Shown one piece after another: positions 1-7,924 of a stretch of 64,000 nt of DNA; the stretch's first letter is position 1, and each line of letters begins with the position of its first letter. The notes beneath the pieces are model-generated. The model saw only the letters and a program-made list of their open reading frames with translations. It made no database searches and was not told the origin of the DNA. Both the position numbers and the translations under genes were made by a program. The DNA is from CAYMGQ01 sp964390055 (GTDB taxonomy: Bacteria > Bacillota > Clostridia > Peptostreptococcales > Natronincolaceae), in assembly GCA_964390055.1 (NCBI GenBank), contig CAYMGQ010000006.1:60384-124383 (forward strand), given 5' to 3'.

Positions 1-264
1 TTTCTAAAAACTGTACAAGCAGTCCTCTCATTGGCCTATATCTTTTTCGTCTAGCAAATTTAATCTTTAATATTTTTTATACTATTTATTTATACCCTAT
101 TTCTCTTTATATACTATATAGTATTTTGGATTTACAAAGCAGATATTTTAATTTCCATGAAAATTGTAAAATTCCCTTGCATTTCCTTAATAATTTTTCT
201 GTTTTTGTAAAAAATATAAATAATATATTTTTTAATAAAAATAATGTTAAAAGGAGGAACTTCT

Positions 265-405
265 ATGACAAGAAATATAATAACCATGCTTATCCTTTGC
301 CTTAGCATGACTTTGTTTTTAAATGATTACCATGATGAATATATGATAAACAATGAAGTTATAGACTCCTTTAATTCCCAAACAATGATTAGACATATAT
401 GCTAG
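265..405 (+). CDS. 46-residue single-span membrane peptide, function unknown
   Basis: A 46-codon frame begins with ATG seven bases after a strong ribosome site (AAGGAGGA). Residues 5-19 are hydrophobic (IITMLILCLSMTLF) and form one membrane segment or signal anchor, followed by an acidic, polar tail rich in Asp, Glu and Asn. It ends with TAG just before a strong hairpin terminator, so it looks like a complete one-gene transcription unit. I do not recognise a family. The strong ribosome site and the terminator are the reasons to call it real; length alone would not justify it. The upstream 1-264 stretch is very AT-rich and shows no other gene. Confidence 0.5.
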   Translation: MTRNIITMLILCLSMTLFLNDYHDEYMINNEVIDSFNSQTMIRHIC

Positions 406-422
406 GGTCTTGTATTTTTATT

Positions 423-470
423 CAGTAAAAAAAACAACAATATTCCAATGACTTTGTTGTTTTTTTACTG
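423..470. terminator. bidirectional rho-independent terminator
   Basis: The arm at 423-440 (CAGT, A-run, CAACAA) is almost perfectly complementary to 454-470 (TTGTTG, T-run, ACTG). The A/T runs inside the stem give a U-tract on either strand. It lies between the convergent small peptide gene and the DUF881 gene and can serve both. Confidence 0.8.
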
Positions 471-503
471 GGCAAGCACAAAATTATAACATATATTAAT
501 ATT

Positions 504-1217
504 TTAGTCTGGATTTTCAACAGCCTGTAAAAATTGTACGGGCTTTTCCTTTTTTACTGCAGGTATTAATATTTCCTCAGGATAATCAACCTCTGTGCTA
601 ATACCATCCTCCTCCATTAATTCAAAAATAAGGGTCTTATAAGTTGCATATCGTTTAAATGCACTGGGATTTCCTATAGCTTTTATAACATATGGAGGTG
701 CTATAGCTGTGGCATTAACATTGATATGATTACCAGCCAAGGTTACCTCAGACCTAGAGGTTATCCTATAATTATTTATAGATAAGCCTTCAGCCCCTGT
801 CATCCTTAATTCATTAATTAAATTAACTAAATATCTTTTTTGTTCCATAATATCTGCTATATTTTCTTCGGCAATACTTGTTAGTGTAATTGATATCCCA
901 GGCCCCACCAATTCATGGTGGCCTGCCAAAATTCTAAAATCACTTACTTTCAATTTTAAGTCCTTCAAGGCAATATTTTCAGTGGCCCTTTCTATCTCAT
1001 AGCTTTCAACTTGCTCCTTCAAATCGTTGATTTTTGCCCTCATATCTTCATTAGCCTTTTTTAAATCTGCAACTTCCTGCAATTCATCACCCGTATCTAT
1101 AGAAAATTCCAAGCTGTCGCTTATCCCCTCCAGGGCTTCAATATGTATTCCAATTAAAATCCCGAAGGTCAAAAAAAGTAAGAATAATATAATAGAAAGG
1201 CTATTTTTTTTCAACAT
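504..1217 (-). CDS. DUF881 (YlxW/YlxX-like) membrane-anchored protein
   Basis: This 237-residue protein has a short basic N-terminus (MLKKNS), one transmembrane segment at about residues 8-27, a coiled coil at about 45-85, and then the globular DUF881 domain, recognisable by the segment around GHHELVGPGISITL and by NELRMTGAEGLSIN. DUF881 proteins are found in Firmicutes and Actinobacteria, often near division or sporulation genes; the biochemical role is unknown. The protein should sit on the outer face of the membrane. It is transcribed alone on this strand and ends at the shared terminator. Family assignment is firm, function is not known. Confidence 0.85.
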   Translation of the reverse strand: MLKKNSLSIILFLLFLTFGILIGIHIEALEGISDSLEFSIDTGDELQEVADLKKANEDMRAKINDLKEQVESYEIERATENIALKDLKLKVSDFRILAGHHELVGPGISITLTSIAEENIADIMEQKRYLVNLINELRMTGAEGLSINNYRITSRSEVTLAGNHINVNATAIAPPYVIKAIGNPSAFKRYATYKTLIFELMEEDGISTEVDYPEEILIPAVKKEKPVQFLQAVENPD

Positions 1218-1307
1218 TTCACTTCCTTTAACTTGAAAATACTCCCTCCATATTAAATGGTCAATTAAAAATCATGGCAAACAAGAGGGCCTTTATACAC
1301 ATATACA

Positions 1308-2303
1308 TTATACTAAGCCGATCTTTTTCCTGACATCCTTCATTGTTTTTTCAGCTAATTCGGTAGCCCTTCTTGCCCCTCTCTGGTACACTTCCTCAAT
1401 AAAATCTGGATTTTTCATATACTCATCATACTTGTCCTTAAAGGGTCGTAGCTTTTCAACAATTAGTTCTCCAAGCTCATTTTTAAAAATCCCATAACCC
1501 TTGTCTCCGTATCTTTCTTCAATTTCCTCTATACTAGACCCCGATAATTGGGCATAGATTGTTATTAAGTTTTTTATTCCCGGCTGCTCATCCCTATGTA
1601 ATACCTTTCCTATATTATCCGTAACCGCCCGCCTTACCTTTTTTATAATTAAGTCATTACTATCTAATAGGAGAATAGTCCCAAATTCATCTTCATCTGA
1701 TTTTGACATTTTATTGTTGGGTTCCTGCAGGCTCATAATTCTTGCCCCAACTTTTCCTATGTATACCTCTGGAATTTCAAAGGTTTTACCATAGAGATTA
1801 TTGAAGCGCTGGCCTATATCCCGCGTAAGTTCTAAATGTTGCTTTTGATCCTCTCCCACAGGCACAAGATTAGTCTGGTAAAGCAATATATCTGCAGCCA
1901 TTAAAACTGGATATGTAAAAAGGCCAGCATTAATGTTTTCCTTGTGTCTTTCTGACTTATCCTTAAATTGAGTCATTCTATTAAGTTCTCCCATATAAGT
2001 ACTGCAACCCAAAATCCAGGTTAGCTCAGTGTGCTGTTTGACATGAGATTGGAAAAATATTATATTTTTTTCCGGATTTAAACCACAGGCCAAATATTGG
2101 GCTAAAAAGGATAAATTGGCCTCCCTAAAAGCCTGAGGGTCATGGCGTATGGTCAAGGAATGCAGGTCTACAATTGAATAAAGACATTGGTAGTCGTCCT
2201 CCAAGGCCTTCCAATTCTGTATAGCCCCAATATAATTACCTAAGGTTAAACTACCTGTAGGTTGAGCTCCGCTAAAAATAATTTTTTGCCGATTTTCACC
2301 CAT
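1308..2303 (-). CDS. trpS: tryptophanyl-tRNA synthetase
   Basis: A cytoplasmic class I aminoacyl-tRNA synthetase that charges tRNA(Trp) with tryptophan. The HIGH-type nucleotide motif appears as TLGNYIG near residues 20-26, after the conserved GAQPTGSL, and the KMSKS loop is intact (NNKMSKSDED, about residue 197). The tryptophan pocket region is conserved (VGEDQKQHLELTRDIG). The 331-residue length is normal for the family. No T-box or tryptophan leader is visible upstream; the start lies only 40 bases from the end of the preceding small gene. Assignment is secure. Confidence 0.97.
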   Translation of the reverse strand: MGENRQKIIFSGAQPTGSLTLGNYIGAIQNWKALEDDYQCLYSIVDLHSLTIRHDPQAFREANLSFLAQYLACGLNPEKNIIFFQSHVKQHTELTWILGCSTYMGELNRMTQFKDKSERHKENINAGLFTYPVLMAADILLYQTNLVPVGEDQKQHLELTRDIGQRFNNLYGKTFEIPEVYIGKVGARIMSLQEPNNKMSKSDEDEFGTILLLDSNDLIIKKVRRAVTDNIGKVLHRDEQPGIKNLITIYAQLSGSSIEEIEERYGDKGYGIFKNELGELIVEKLRPFKDKYDEYMKNPDFIEEVYQRGARRATELAEKTMKDVRKKIGLV

Positions 2304-2343
2304 TTTACCACCATCCTTATACTAGTAAAAGCTAATGGAATAT

Positions 2344-2553
2344 TTATTCCCATCTGTCTTCAAGAATTTCGATTCTTCTTTCTAGTTCCCTTATTCTATC
2401 AGTCAAAAGCTCCTGCTCATACTCATCTAGGCTATCCCCCCTACTACTCAAATGTCGTAATACCAAGACAGTTATTATTATAGGAACAGCAAGTACTGCC
2501 AAAACTATAATAAGATTAAATAATTGAAAGATAAAACTCCCCATCCAAGCCAC
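2344..2553 (-). CDS. small membrane protein with C-terminal coiled coil
   Basis: This 69-residue protein begins with GTG (an ATG three codons later is an alternative) behind GGGCGGTGG. A single transmembrane segment spans about residues 8-33 (LFNLIIVLAVLAVPIIITVL), followed by a highly charged helix (DRIRELERRIEILEDRWE) with heptad spacing. The layout of one N-terminal membrane helix plus a short amphipathic coiled coil resembles PspB-type and other small scaffold proteins, but no specific family can be claimed. It may be cotranscribed with trpS. Confidence 0.6.
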   Translation of the reverse strand: MAWMGSFIFQLFNLIIVLAVLAVPIIITVLVLRHLSSRGDSLDEYEQELLTDRIRELERRIEILEDRWE

Positions 2554-2623
2554 CGCCCTATATATCTATACAGATATTATATCACAATTTCCCAATAATA
2601 ATAATACATGGAATAAAGCTAAA

Positions 2624-2648
2624 GCAGGCGGAATATTATCCGGCCTGC
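2624..2648 (-). terminator. rho-independent terminator of the selenoprotein gene
   Basis: GCAGGC at 2624-2629 pairs with GCCTGC at 2643-2648; read on the minus strand the hairpin is followed by TTTAGCTTTATT. It lies about 30 bases after the TAA of the glutaredoxin-like gene. Confidence 0.7.
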
Positions 2649-2676
2649 TCCTATCCAGTCTATATTTTATTTATTA

Positions 2677-2907
2677 TTAATCCAGCAGTTCTTCCATCTT
2701 GTCCCTGTCAAAACCAACTATGGTTTCTCCGTCAATCTCAACAACGGGAACAGCCATAATCCCTTTTTGCATCAATTCCTTACGTGCAGATGTATCTGTT
2801 TGTACGTTTTTTTCTACAAATTCTACTCCTTTTTCTGAAAGATACTCTTTCACAGTAATACAATGGGGTCATGTATTGCTTGTAAACACAACTACTTCCT
2901 TTGCCAT
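2677..2907 (-). CDS. selenocysteine-containing glutaredoxin/NrdH-like thiol-disulfide protein
   Basis: The frame starts at ATG 2907 behind AGGAGG (seven-base spacer) and runs to TAA at 2677, interrupted by one in-frame UGA at 2869-2871. Reading UGA as selenocysteine gives a complete 76-residue glutaredoxin fold protein: beta strand VVVFTS, active site T-U-P-H-C at residues 12-16, then the cis-Pro segment MAVPVVEIDG and a C-terminal GFDRDKMEELL helix. The Sec sits exactly where the nucleophilic cysteine of the CxxC motif lies in glutaredoxins, NrdH and YruB-type proteins. It would reduce disulfides or act in peroxide/methionine sulfoxide repair; glutaredoxin-like selenoproteins are known from Sec-decoding clostridia. 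A hairpin suited to act as SECIS follows the UGA. Without recoding the product would be a 12-residue peptide, and no frameshift is needed. Confidence 0.9.
2837..2871 (-). promoter_or_regulatory. in-frame UGA (Sec codon) plus bacterial SECIS-like hairpin
   Basis: On the minus strand UGA occupies 2871-2869. After a 17-base gap, GAAAGA (2851-2846) pairs perfectly with UCUUUC (2842-2837) around a GUA loop. The loop begins about 23 bases after the UGA and contains a G at its start, which fits the spacing and loop rule described for bacterial SECIS elements recognised by SelB. The hairpin lies inside the coding sequence, as expected in bacteria. Confidence 0.75.
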
Positions 2908-2996
2908 AATTTACTCCTCCTCTAAAGAATATTTCTCTTTGCATTGATAGTACCCATAATGTTATTGTACTAATCAATTTAAGTTTAGGTCAAGGT

Positions 2997-3212
2997 TTAT
3001 ATATCCATATTATCATGCCAGAAGGTCTTAATTCCTTCTCTCAATTCCTTTCTTGTAAATAAGGGGTCACCGAATTCCTTCATATTGTCATATTGTATTA
3101 GTTCTATCAGGGCATTTATATTATATTTATTGACCAGGTCAACACCTTCAAAAAAATTCTTCTCCCTATCCAAGTCTCTTATAAAATCTAGTGCTTCATT
3201 TTTTCTCTCCAT
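2997..3212 (-). CDS. hypothetical 71-residue protein
   Basis: A 71-residue acidic, soluble protein starting at ATG behind AGGAGTGATATA. It has no membrane segment and no cysteines; the C-terminal half contains the segment ELREGIKTFWHDNMDI. I do not recognise a family. It sits between the CsoR-like repressor and the selenoprotein gene on the same strand with short gaps, so the three may share a transcript. The good ribosome site and absence of any competing frame support it as a gene. Confidence 0.6.
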   Translation of the reverse strand: MERKNEALDFIRDLDREKNFFEGVDLVNKYNINALIELIQYDNMKEFGDPLFTRKELREGIKTFWHDNMDI

Positions 3213-3263
3213 TATATCACTCCTACTAGGTAGGTTGACAATTTTTATTGAAAATTATGTATT

Positions 3264-3524
3264 TTATTTAAGGAACTTTATTACAATATCTAATATTCTA
3301 TCTACCTCCCTTGCTGTTAATTTATCCTTAAGCAGGCAATCCCTTGCATATTCTTGAAAAATTAGGAGACCTACCCTCTCTAGGGAAGACTTTACTGCTA
3401 CAATTTGCAATAGGACCTCCTCGCAACTTTTATCACCCTCAATCATTTTTTCGATACCATTAATGTGGCCTTTAACGGTCTTTAATCTAGTTAAAATATC
3501 CCCTTTACCTTGCATATCCATCAT
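3264..3524 (-). CDS. CsoR/CstR/FrmR-family (DUF156) transcriptional repressor
   Basis: This 86-residue all-helical repressor shows the family signature from residue 13 (RLKTVKGHINGIEKMIE), followed by SCEEVLLQIVAVKSSL with the first conserved Cys, and EYARDC with the second. In copper-sensing CsoR the metal site is Cys-His-Cys; here the middle His position appears to be Tyr in the stretch FQEYARDC, leaving a two-cysteine arrangement like that of CstR, which senses persulfides. I infer a sulfur/redox sensor rather than a copper sensor. The start is ATG behind a GGGGAGG-type site. Its target is not evident; the nearby selenocysteine redox protein is a candidate. Family firm, ligand inferred. 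Confidence 0.85.
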   Translation of the reverse strand: MMDMQGKGDILTRLKTVKGHINGIEKMIEGDKSCEEVLLQIVAVKSSLERVGLLIFQEYARDCLLKDKLTAREVDRILDIVIKFLK

Positions 3525-3554
3525 ATTGCTTATCCTCCCCCCTTATTTTATTTA

Positions 3555-4241
3555 CTATCTTATCCAACCCTTTAATTTTTCCATATCCTTAATTACTATT
3601 TTTTTACCATCAATCTCTATGGAATTTTCCCTGCTAAATTGACTAAGAACCCTACTAACTGTTTCCCTAGCGATTCCCAACATATTGGCCATCTCTTGCC
3701 TAGAAATACTAAGCTCCACCTCCAGGTATCCATCGACTTCTCTACCATGATCCTGGGCAAAAATTATGAGGTTTTTGGCAATTCGCATATAGGCATCGCC
3801 CAAGGCCAGTTCCTTGACCTTCTGTTGGAAGGAGTGGAGTTTTTTACTAAAAACCCTAATTATCCCTAGGGCAATATCATTATTTCTGCGAATTAGATTT
3901 TCCAAGTCTGCATTTCTTATCATACAAATCCTCCCATCCTCTATTACTTCTGCTGTGGCAGGATAATTTGTATCATTAAATAAGGTAACTTCAGCAAAGA
4001 TATCACCCTTAGTTAAAAATGCAAAGATATGCTCCCTTCCATCGGGTGTTACTTTGTAAATTTTAACCCTTCCAGACTTTACGAAATAAAGGGCATCCCC
4101 AGGGTCCCCCTCCATGAAAATAATATGACCCTTGGCAAGATATTTTTCTATAACTAGCTTATTTATCTCTTCTATATCCTTATCGTCTAAATGGGCAAAA
4201 CTTGATATACTTCTAATAATTTTATTATTGGATATTTGCAA
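3555..4241 (-). CDS. Crp/Fnr-family transcriptional regulator
   Basis: A 228-residue regulator with an N-terminal cyclic-nucleotide-binding-like domain (about 10-125; EGDPGDALYFVKSGRVKIY and FAEVTLFND) and a C-terminal winged helix-turn-helix (about 150-225; ISRQEMANMLGIARETVSR). The recognition helix IARETVSRVLSQF is typical for the family. No Fnr-type N-terminal Fe-S cysteine cluster is present, so oxygen sensing by Fe-S is unlikely; the effector is unknown. The best start is TTG at 4241 behind AAGGGGGA, an unusual initiation codon that could keep expression low. Likely a global regulator of redox or carbon metabolism. Confidence 0.9.
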   Translation of the reverse strand: MQISNNKIIRSISSFAHLDDKDIEEINKLVIEKYLAKGHIIFMEGDPGDALYFVKSGRVKIYKVTPDGREHIFAFLTKGDIFAEVTLFNDTNYPATAEVIEDGRICMIRNADLENLIRRNNDIALGIIRVFSKKLHSFQQKVKELALGDAYMRIAKNLIIFAQDHGREVDGYLEVELSISRQEMANMLGIARETVSRVLSQFSRENSIEIDGKKIVIKDMEKLKGWIR

Positions 4242-4411
4242 TTTTTTTCCCCCTTGTAAACAAAAGCTACATCTCCTACATTATAACCCATTACAATATG
4301 AATTACATTCTTAGCCCCATTTTGTAAAGTGAATATTGCAATGAAATAATGAATTTTCCATAACTCCTTAATATCAATTTGCTTGGTAAAAGCCATTAGA
4401 AAAGTAAATAA

Positions 4412-5218
4412 CTAATATGCCTTAGAAATATTTTTAATTAATATTGTGATAAATAGAATCCCCACTCCTGATATTACAATAGTTCCTCCTGGTGCCAAGT
4501 CTCCATAAAAGGCTAAAAACAATCCAATAATTACTGATATTAGGGCAAAAATCACCGAATAGAACCAGGCAGTTTTAAAGCTCTTGGCCAATTGTAAACC
4601 GGTAGCAACTGGTACCATCATAAGGGAAGACACTAGGAGAATTCCCACAATTTGCATTGCTATTGCAATAGCCACAGACACTAAAACCATAAAATATAAG
4701 TTTATTTCCTTTACCGCCACCCCAGATACCCTAGCCATTTCCTCATCAAAGGCAATGTAAAATAGGGCCCTATACAAAAATATTATAGAAATTATTATAA
4801 TAGCCCCCAAAACTAATGTTAGTATAATGTCTCTGTCCGTGGCCAAAGCTATACTTCCAAACAAGTAACTCAAAATAGATATATTTCCACTGCCTAAGCT
4901 AATAAATATTGTTGCAATTCCAACACCCATAGAAAGAATAATTCCTATAGCTAACTCAGCATAATCCCTATAATTCTTTCTTAAGACTTCTATTCCTAAG
5001 GAAGCTAAAATCGAAAAGATTAGGGCAGAATATATGGGGTAGACCCCCCCTACCATACCCACAGCCACCCCGGCCAAGGCAACATGAGATAGGGTATCCC
5101 CAATCATAGATAACCTCCTTAGGACTATAAAAATGCCAACGGTAGGGCAGATTAGGGCCACCATAAAACCCACCGTAAATGCTCGTCTCATAAAGTCATA
5201 GTTTAATATTTCTAACAT
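4412..5218 (-). CDS. znuB: zinc/manganese-type ABC transporter permease
   Basis: An integral membrane protein of the ABC-3 family, 268 residues with about eight hydrophobic helices (for example AFTVGFMVALICPTVGIFIV at 12-31). The segment RRLSMIGDTLSHVALAGVAVG is the hallmark of ZnuB/MntB/SitC permeases. It forms the membrane channel for the ATPase and binding protein encoded just upstream (gaps of 23 and 0 bases). It should import Zn(II) or Mn(II). Start at ATG behind GGGAG. The metal cannot be decided from this subunit. Confidence 0.92.
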   Translation of the reverse strand: MLEILNYDFMRRAFTVGFMVALICPTVGIFIVLRRLSMIGDTLSHVALAGVAVGMVGGVYPIYSALIFSILASLGIEVLRKNYRDYAELAIGIILSMGVGIATIFISLGSGNISILSYLFGSIALATDRDIILTLVLGAIIIISIIFLYRALFYIAFDEEMARVSGVAVKEINLYFMVLVSVAIAIAMQIVGILLVSSLMMVPVATGLQLAKSFKTAWFYSVIFALISVIIGLFLAFYGDLAPGGTIVISGVGILFITILIKNISKAY

Positions 5219-5241
5219 AATCTTCTCCCATTGTAAATTAT

Positions 5242-5964
5242 TTAACGAAAATCTCTTATTTTATCAACGTAAATAGTTTTATTAAAAGAATTTTTATTGT
5301 AAACTTTCACCCCTTGCTTACCAAGGCAGGCTATCCGGCTAGTGTGTTGGATAATTCCATCCAAGTCATGGGACACCATTACTATAGTAATATTCCCCTC
5401 CTCCTTAAGGTCAAGCATAAGCTTATAAAACATCTCCCTAGACAACTGGTCTATCCCTACTAGAGGCTCATCCATAAAAATTATCTCCGGTTTGTTTACT
5501 AGGGTTCTAGCTATAAATACTTTTTGTTGTTGGCCACCAGACAAGGAACCAATTAGTTTCTTTTGACTCCCTTCCATATCTACTATGCGTAGGACCTGGC
5601 TTATTTTTTTTCTATCTTCACTACTAAGAAATTTTAAAAGACCCATCTTATGATATAGGTTTGCCCCTATTATTTCTTCAACAGTGGCAGGAAAACTCCT
5701 ATTAAAATTCCTTACCCTTTGGGGTATATAGCCAACTTTATCCCATTGATTAAACTTTTCTATACTTCTGCCCATTAGAAATATTTGTCCATCCTGGATT
5801 TTTAACAAGCCCAGCAATAATTTAATTAATGTGCTTTTGGCAGAGCCATTTGGACCAACAATACCAAAAAAATCCCCCCTATGTATTTTGAAATTAACGT
5901 TTTTAAGAACTGTTATTTCCTTATAGGAGAAGGATAAGTTTTTAACCTCTACCATAAAATCCAT
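5242..5964 (-). CDS. znuC: zinc-type ABC transporter ATPase
   Basis: A 240-residue ABC ATPase: Walker A GPNGSAKST at 37-45 (Ala in place of the last Gly, common in Gram-positive ZnuC), signature LSGGQQQKVFIARTL near 140, Walker B IIFMDEPLVGID near 160 and the H-loop VSHD near 197. It powers the metal importer formed with the adjacent permease. Its ATG directly follows the TAG of the binding-protein gene, indicating translational coupling. Metal specificity is inferred from the binding protein. Confidence 0.92.
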   Translation of the reverse strand: MDFMVEVKNLSFSYKEITVLKNVNFKIHRGDFFGIVGPNGSAKSTLIKLLLGLLKIQDGQIFLMGRSIEKFNQWDKVGYIPQRVRNFNRSFPATVEEIIGANLYHKMGLLKFLSSEDRKKISQVLRIVDMEGSQKKLIGSLSGGQQQKVFIARTLVNKPEIIFMDEPLVGIDQLSREMFYKLMLDLKEEGNITIVMVSHDLDGIIQHTSRIACLGKQGVKVYNKNSFNKTIYVDKIRDFR

Positions 5965-6924
5965 CTAGTCCACCAAGACCTTATTAATATTCAGCAAATT
6001 TTTTCTCATTAGGGAGATGTAGTCCTCCCCCCTGGCCTCCTGTTCCCTTGTTAATCCCTCGATATTGTACAGGATTGAAGTCTTCAAACCAGCCTCCCTT
6101 GCCAAGGTTTCTGCTATTTTAGGATTGGATAGGGTTTCATAAAAGATATACTTTATATTATTATTTTCTACAACTTTAATTAAATCTGCCAGCCTCCTAG
6201 GGCTTGGTTCCTCGTGGGGAGAAATTCCTGATACAGCTATCTCCTCAATTCCATATCTTTTGGCTAAATAAGCAAAGGCCGAATGGGATACAAGAATCTT
6301 TTTATTAGCTATATTGTCTAGGGCCCTTATAAAATCCTCATCTAATTGATTTAACTCTTCCTCAAAGAGGCTGTAATTTTCTTTATAATCCTTGGCCCTA
6401 TCTTCATCCTTTTCTATCAACGCCTCCTTGATCCTTCTAGCAATCAGTTGAGCATTCATGGGGTCCATCCATATGTGGGGGTCTAAATCCCCCTGCTCAG
6501 GATTTTCAGCCTTTTGACCAGGCTTATAACGTATTAGATCCAAGCCCTCACTTGCCCTTATAATCAAAATATCCTTCTTCTTTAATAAATCCAAGGCTCC
6601 CTTGATCCAAGGTTCCATTCCTAAACCATTATATATAAATATATCTGCCTCCTGCAATTCAGCCAATAATTTTGGAGAAGGTTCAAAACTATGGGGGTCC
6701 GCTCCAAGAGGTACAATGGTCTTAACCTCTATTAAGTCACCCCCGACCCTGTTAGCAAAATCATACAAGGGATAGATGCTAGCCAAAACTTTAATTTTTC
6801 CCTGCTTATCCTGTACCAATGAACTACCAAGATCATCTCCCCCTAGGTAGACCCTTAAATTACAAGCCATAAATAAATATACTGCCAGCAATAATAAGCT
6901 AAGCCACCAGGCCCTTTTTTTCAT
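5965..6924 (-). CDS. znuA: zinc-type ABC transporter substrate-binding lipoprotein
   Basis: A 319-residue cluster A-I metal-binding protein. It has a lipoprotein signal (hydrophobic residues 6-20, lipobox LFMAC with Cys about 21). The conserved metal ligands are visible: His in DPHSFEPSP, His in DPHIWMDP, His in VSHSAFAYL, and the acidic ligand near the C-terminus. There is only a short, not His-rich, loop between the first two ligands (GQKAENPEQGDL), unlike ZnuA of enterobacteria, so Mn cannot be excluded, but HSFEPSP plus DPHIWMDP is typical for zinc binders. First gene of the znuACB order; no clear Zur box could be identified upstream by eye. Confidence 0.9.
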   Translation of the reverse strand: MKKRAWWLSLLLLAVYLFMACNLRVYLGGDDLGSSLVQDKQGKIKVLASIYPLYDFANRVGGDLIEVKTIVPLGADPHSFEPSPKLLAELQEADIFIYNGLGMEPWIKGALDLLKKKDILIIRASEGLDLIRYKPGQKAENPEQGDLDPHIWMDPMNAQLIARRIKEALIEKDEDRAKDYKENYSLFEEELNQLDEDFIRALDNIANKKILVSHSAFAYLAKRYGIEEIAVSGISPHEEPSPRRLADLIKVVENNNIKYIFYETLSNPKIAETLAREAGLKTSILYNIEGLTREQEARGEDYISLMRKNLLNINKVLVD

Positions 6925-6940
6925 AATTAACCTCCTTTAC

Positions 6941-7924
6941 TTAGGCCAACCTCCCTGTGGATTTTTTTAAAATATTGTTCCATTTACCGCATTTATCCCC
7001 CCATCTTGCTATGATCTTTCCATCTCGTATAATCTCTAATATCTCACACATATTTGAACAGTCATGACACTCTATCCCCTTAACGTCATATCCTGAGTTT
7101 GCAATTTCAAAACCCTTAAAATTGCTTTGCTGGTTTTTTACTGCATTCTCCTGGGCCAGTAGACAGGATCCTATGGCCCCCATAACCCCATAGTCTTCCG
7201 GTACAAATACCTCTAAACCCAAGGCCTCTTCAAAGGATTTTTTAATACCCACATTGGCGGCCACTCCACCTTGGAAAACAACAGGACCCATAATCTCCTT
7301 TCCCTTACCCAAATTATTTAAAAAGTTTCTTACTAGGGCATCACATAAGCCCTTTATGATATCCTCTGGATTATGGCCTAATTGTTGTTTGTGAATCATA
7401 TCAGTCTCAGCAAAAACTGCACATCTTCCAGCTATCCGCACCGGATTCCTGGATTCCAGGGCGAGTTTTCCAAAATCCTGTATCCCTATACCCATTCTTG
7501 CGGCCTGTCTATCCAAAAATGAACCAGTTCCGGCTGCACAAACAGTATTCATAGCGAAATCACTTATTATATTATCTCTTAATATAATTATCTTAGAATC
7601 CTGCCCTCCTATCTCTATAATAGTTTTGACCCCATCTACAAAATTTAGAGCTGCTATTCCATGGGCAGTAATTTCATTTTTTACTATATCCCCCCCTACA
7701 ATCATGGATGCTAGATACCTTCCACTACCAGTTGTCCCAACCCCCCTAACCATGATATTATCCCCTATCTCTCCTTTGATTTTACTTAAACCTTTCTGTA
7801 TGGCATCTATTGGTTTTCCCCTGGTTTTAATATAAGTTTTGTTTAATATTCTATTGCCTTCATCCATTAATACAATATTTGTACTTACAGATCCTACATC
7901 AACACCTAGATAACAATTTTTCAA
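6941..7924 (-). CDS. acyl-CoA dehydratase activase (BadF/BadG/BcrA/BcrD ATPase family)
   Basis: A 327-residue ASKHA-fold ATPase. Visible are the phosphate-binding N-terminus (LGVDVGSVSTNIVL), EIGGQDSK, the first Fe-S cysteine in NTVCAAGTGSFLD, and the second in GRCAVFAETDM. Activases of this type are homodimers bridged by one [4Fe-4S] cluster and drive ATP-dependent one-electron reduction of 2-hydroxyacyl-CoA dehydratases or related enzymes. Extra C-terminal cysteines (CHDCSNMC) suggest a second metal site. The likely start is TTG at 7924, overlapping the upstream gene by 26 bases. No catalytic HgdAB pair lies nearby, so the partner may be the two adjacent gene products. Confidence 0.85.
   Translation of the reverse strand: MKNCYLGVDVGSVSTNIVLMDEGNRILNKTYIKTRGKPIDAIQKGLSKIKGEIGDNIMVRGVGTTGSGRYLASMIVGGDIVKNEITAHGIAALNFVDGVKTIIEIGGQDSKIIILRDNIISDFAMNTVCAAGTGSFLDRQAARMGIGIQDFGKLALESRNPVRIAGRCAVFAETDMIHKQQLGHNPEDIIKGLCDALVRNFLNNLGKGKEIMGPVVFQGGVAANVGIKKSFEEALGLEVFVPEDYGVMGAIGSCLLAQENAVKNQQSNFKGFEIANSGYDVKGIECHDCSNMCEILEIIRDGKIIARWGDKCGKWNNILKKSTGRLA

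Noticed and set aside
2780..2977. A 65-codon minus-strand frame over the selenoprotein region
   Set aside because: It is in another frame, has no family resemblance, and the Sec-glutaredoxin reading explains this stretch with an ideal ribosome site and conserved fold.
4187..4396. A 69-codon minus-strand frame overlapping the Crp/Fnr gene start
   Set aside because: It lies in a different frame from the Crp/Fnr gene over its N-terminus, lacks family resemblance and a good ribosome site.
6941..7924. Annotation as benzoyl-CoA reductase subunit BcrA/D
   Set aside because: The activase family is shared and no BcrB/C or aromatic pathway genes are near; a general activase call is the safe one.
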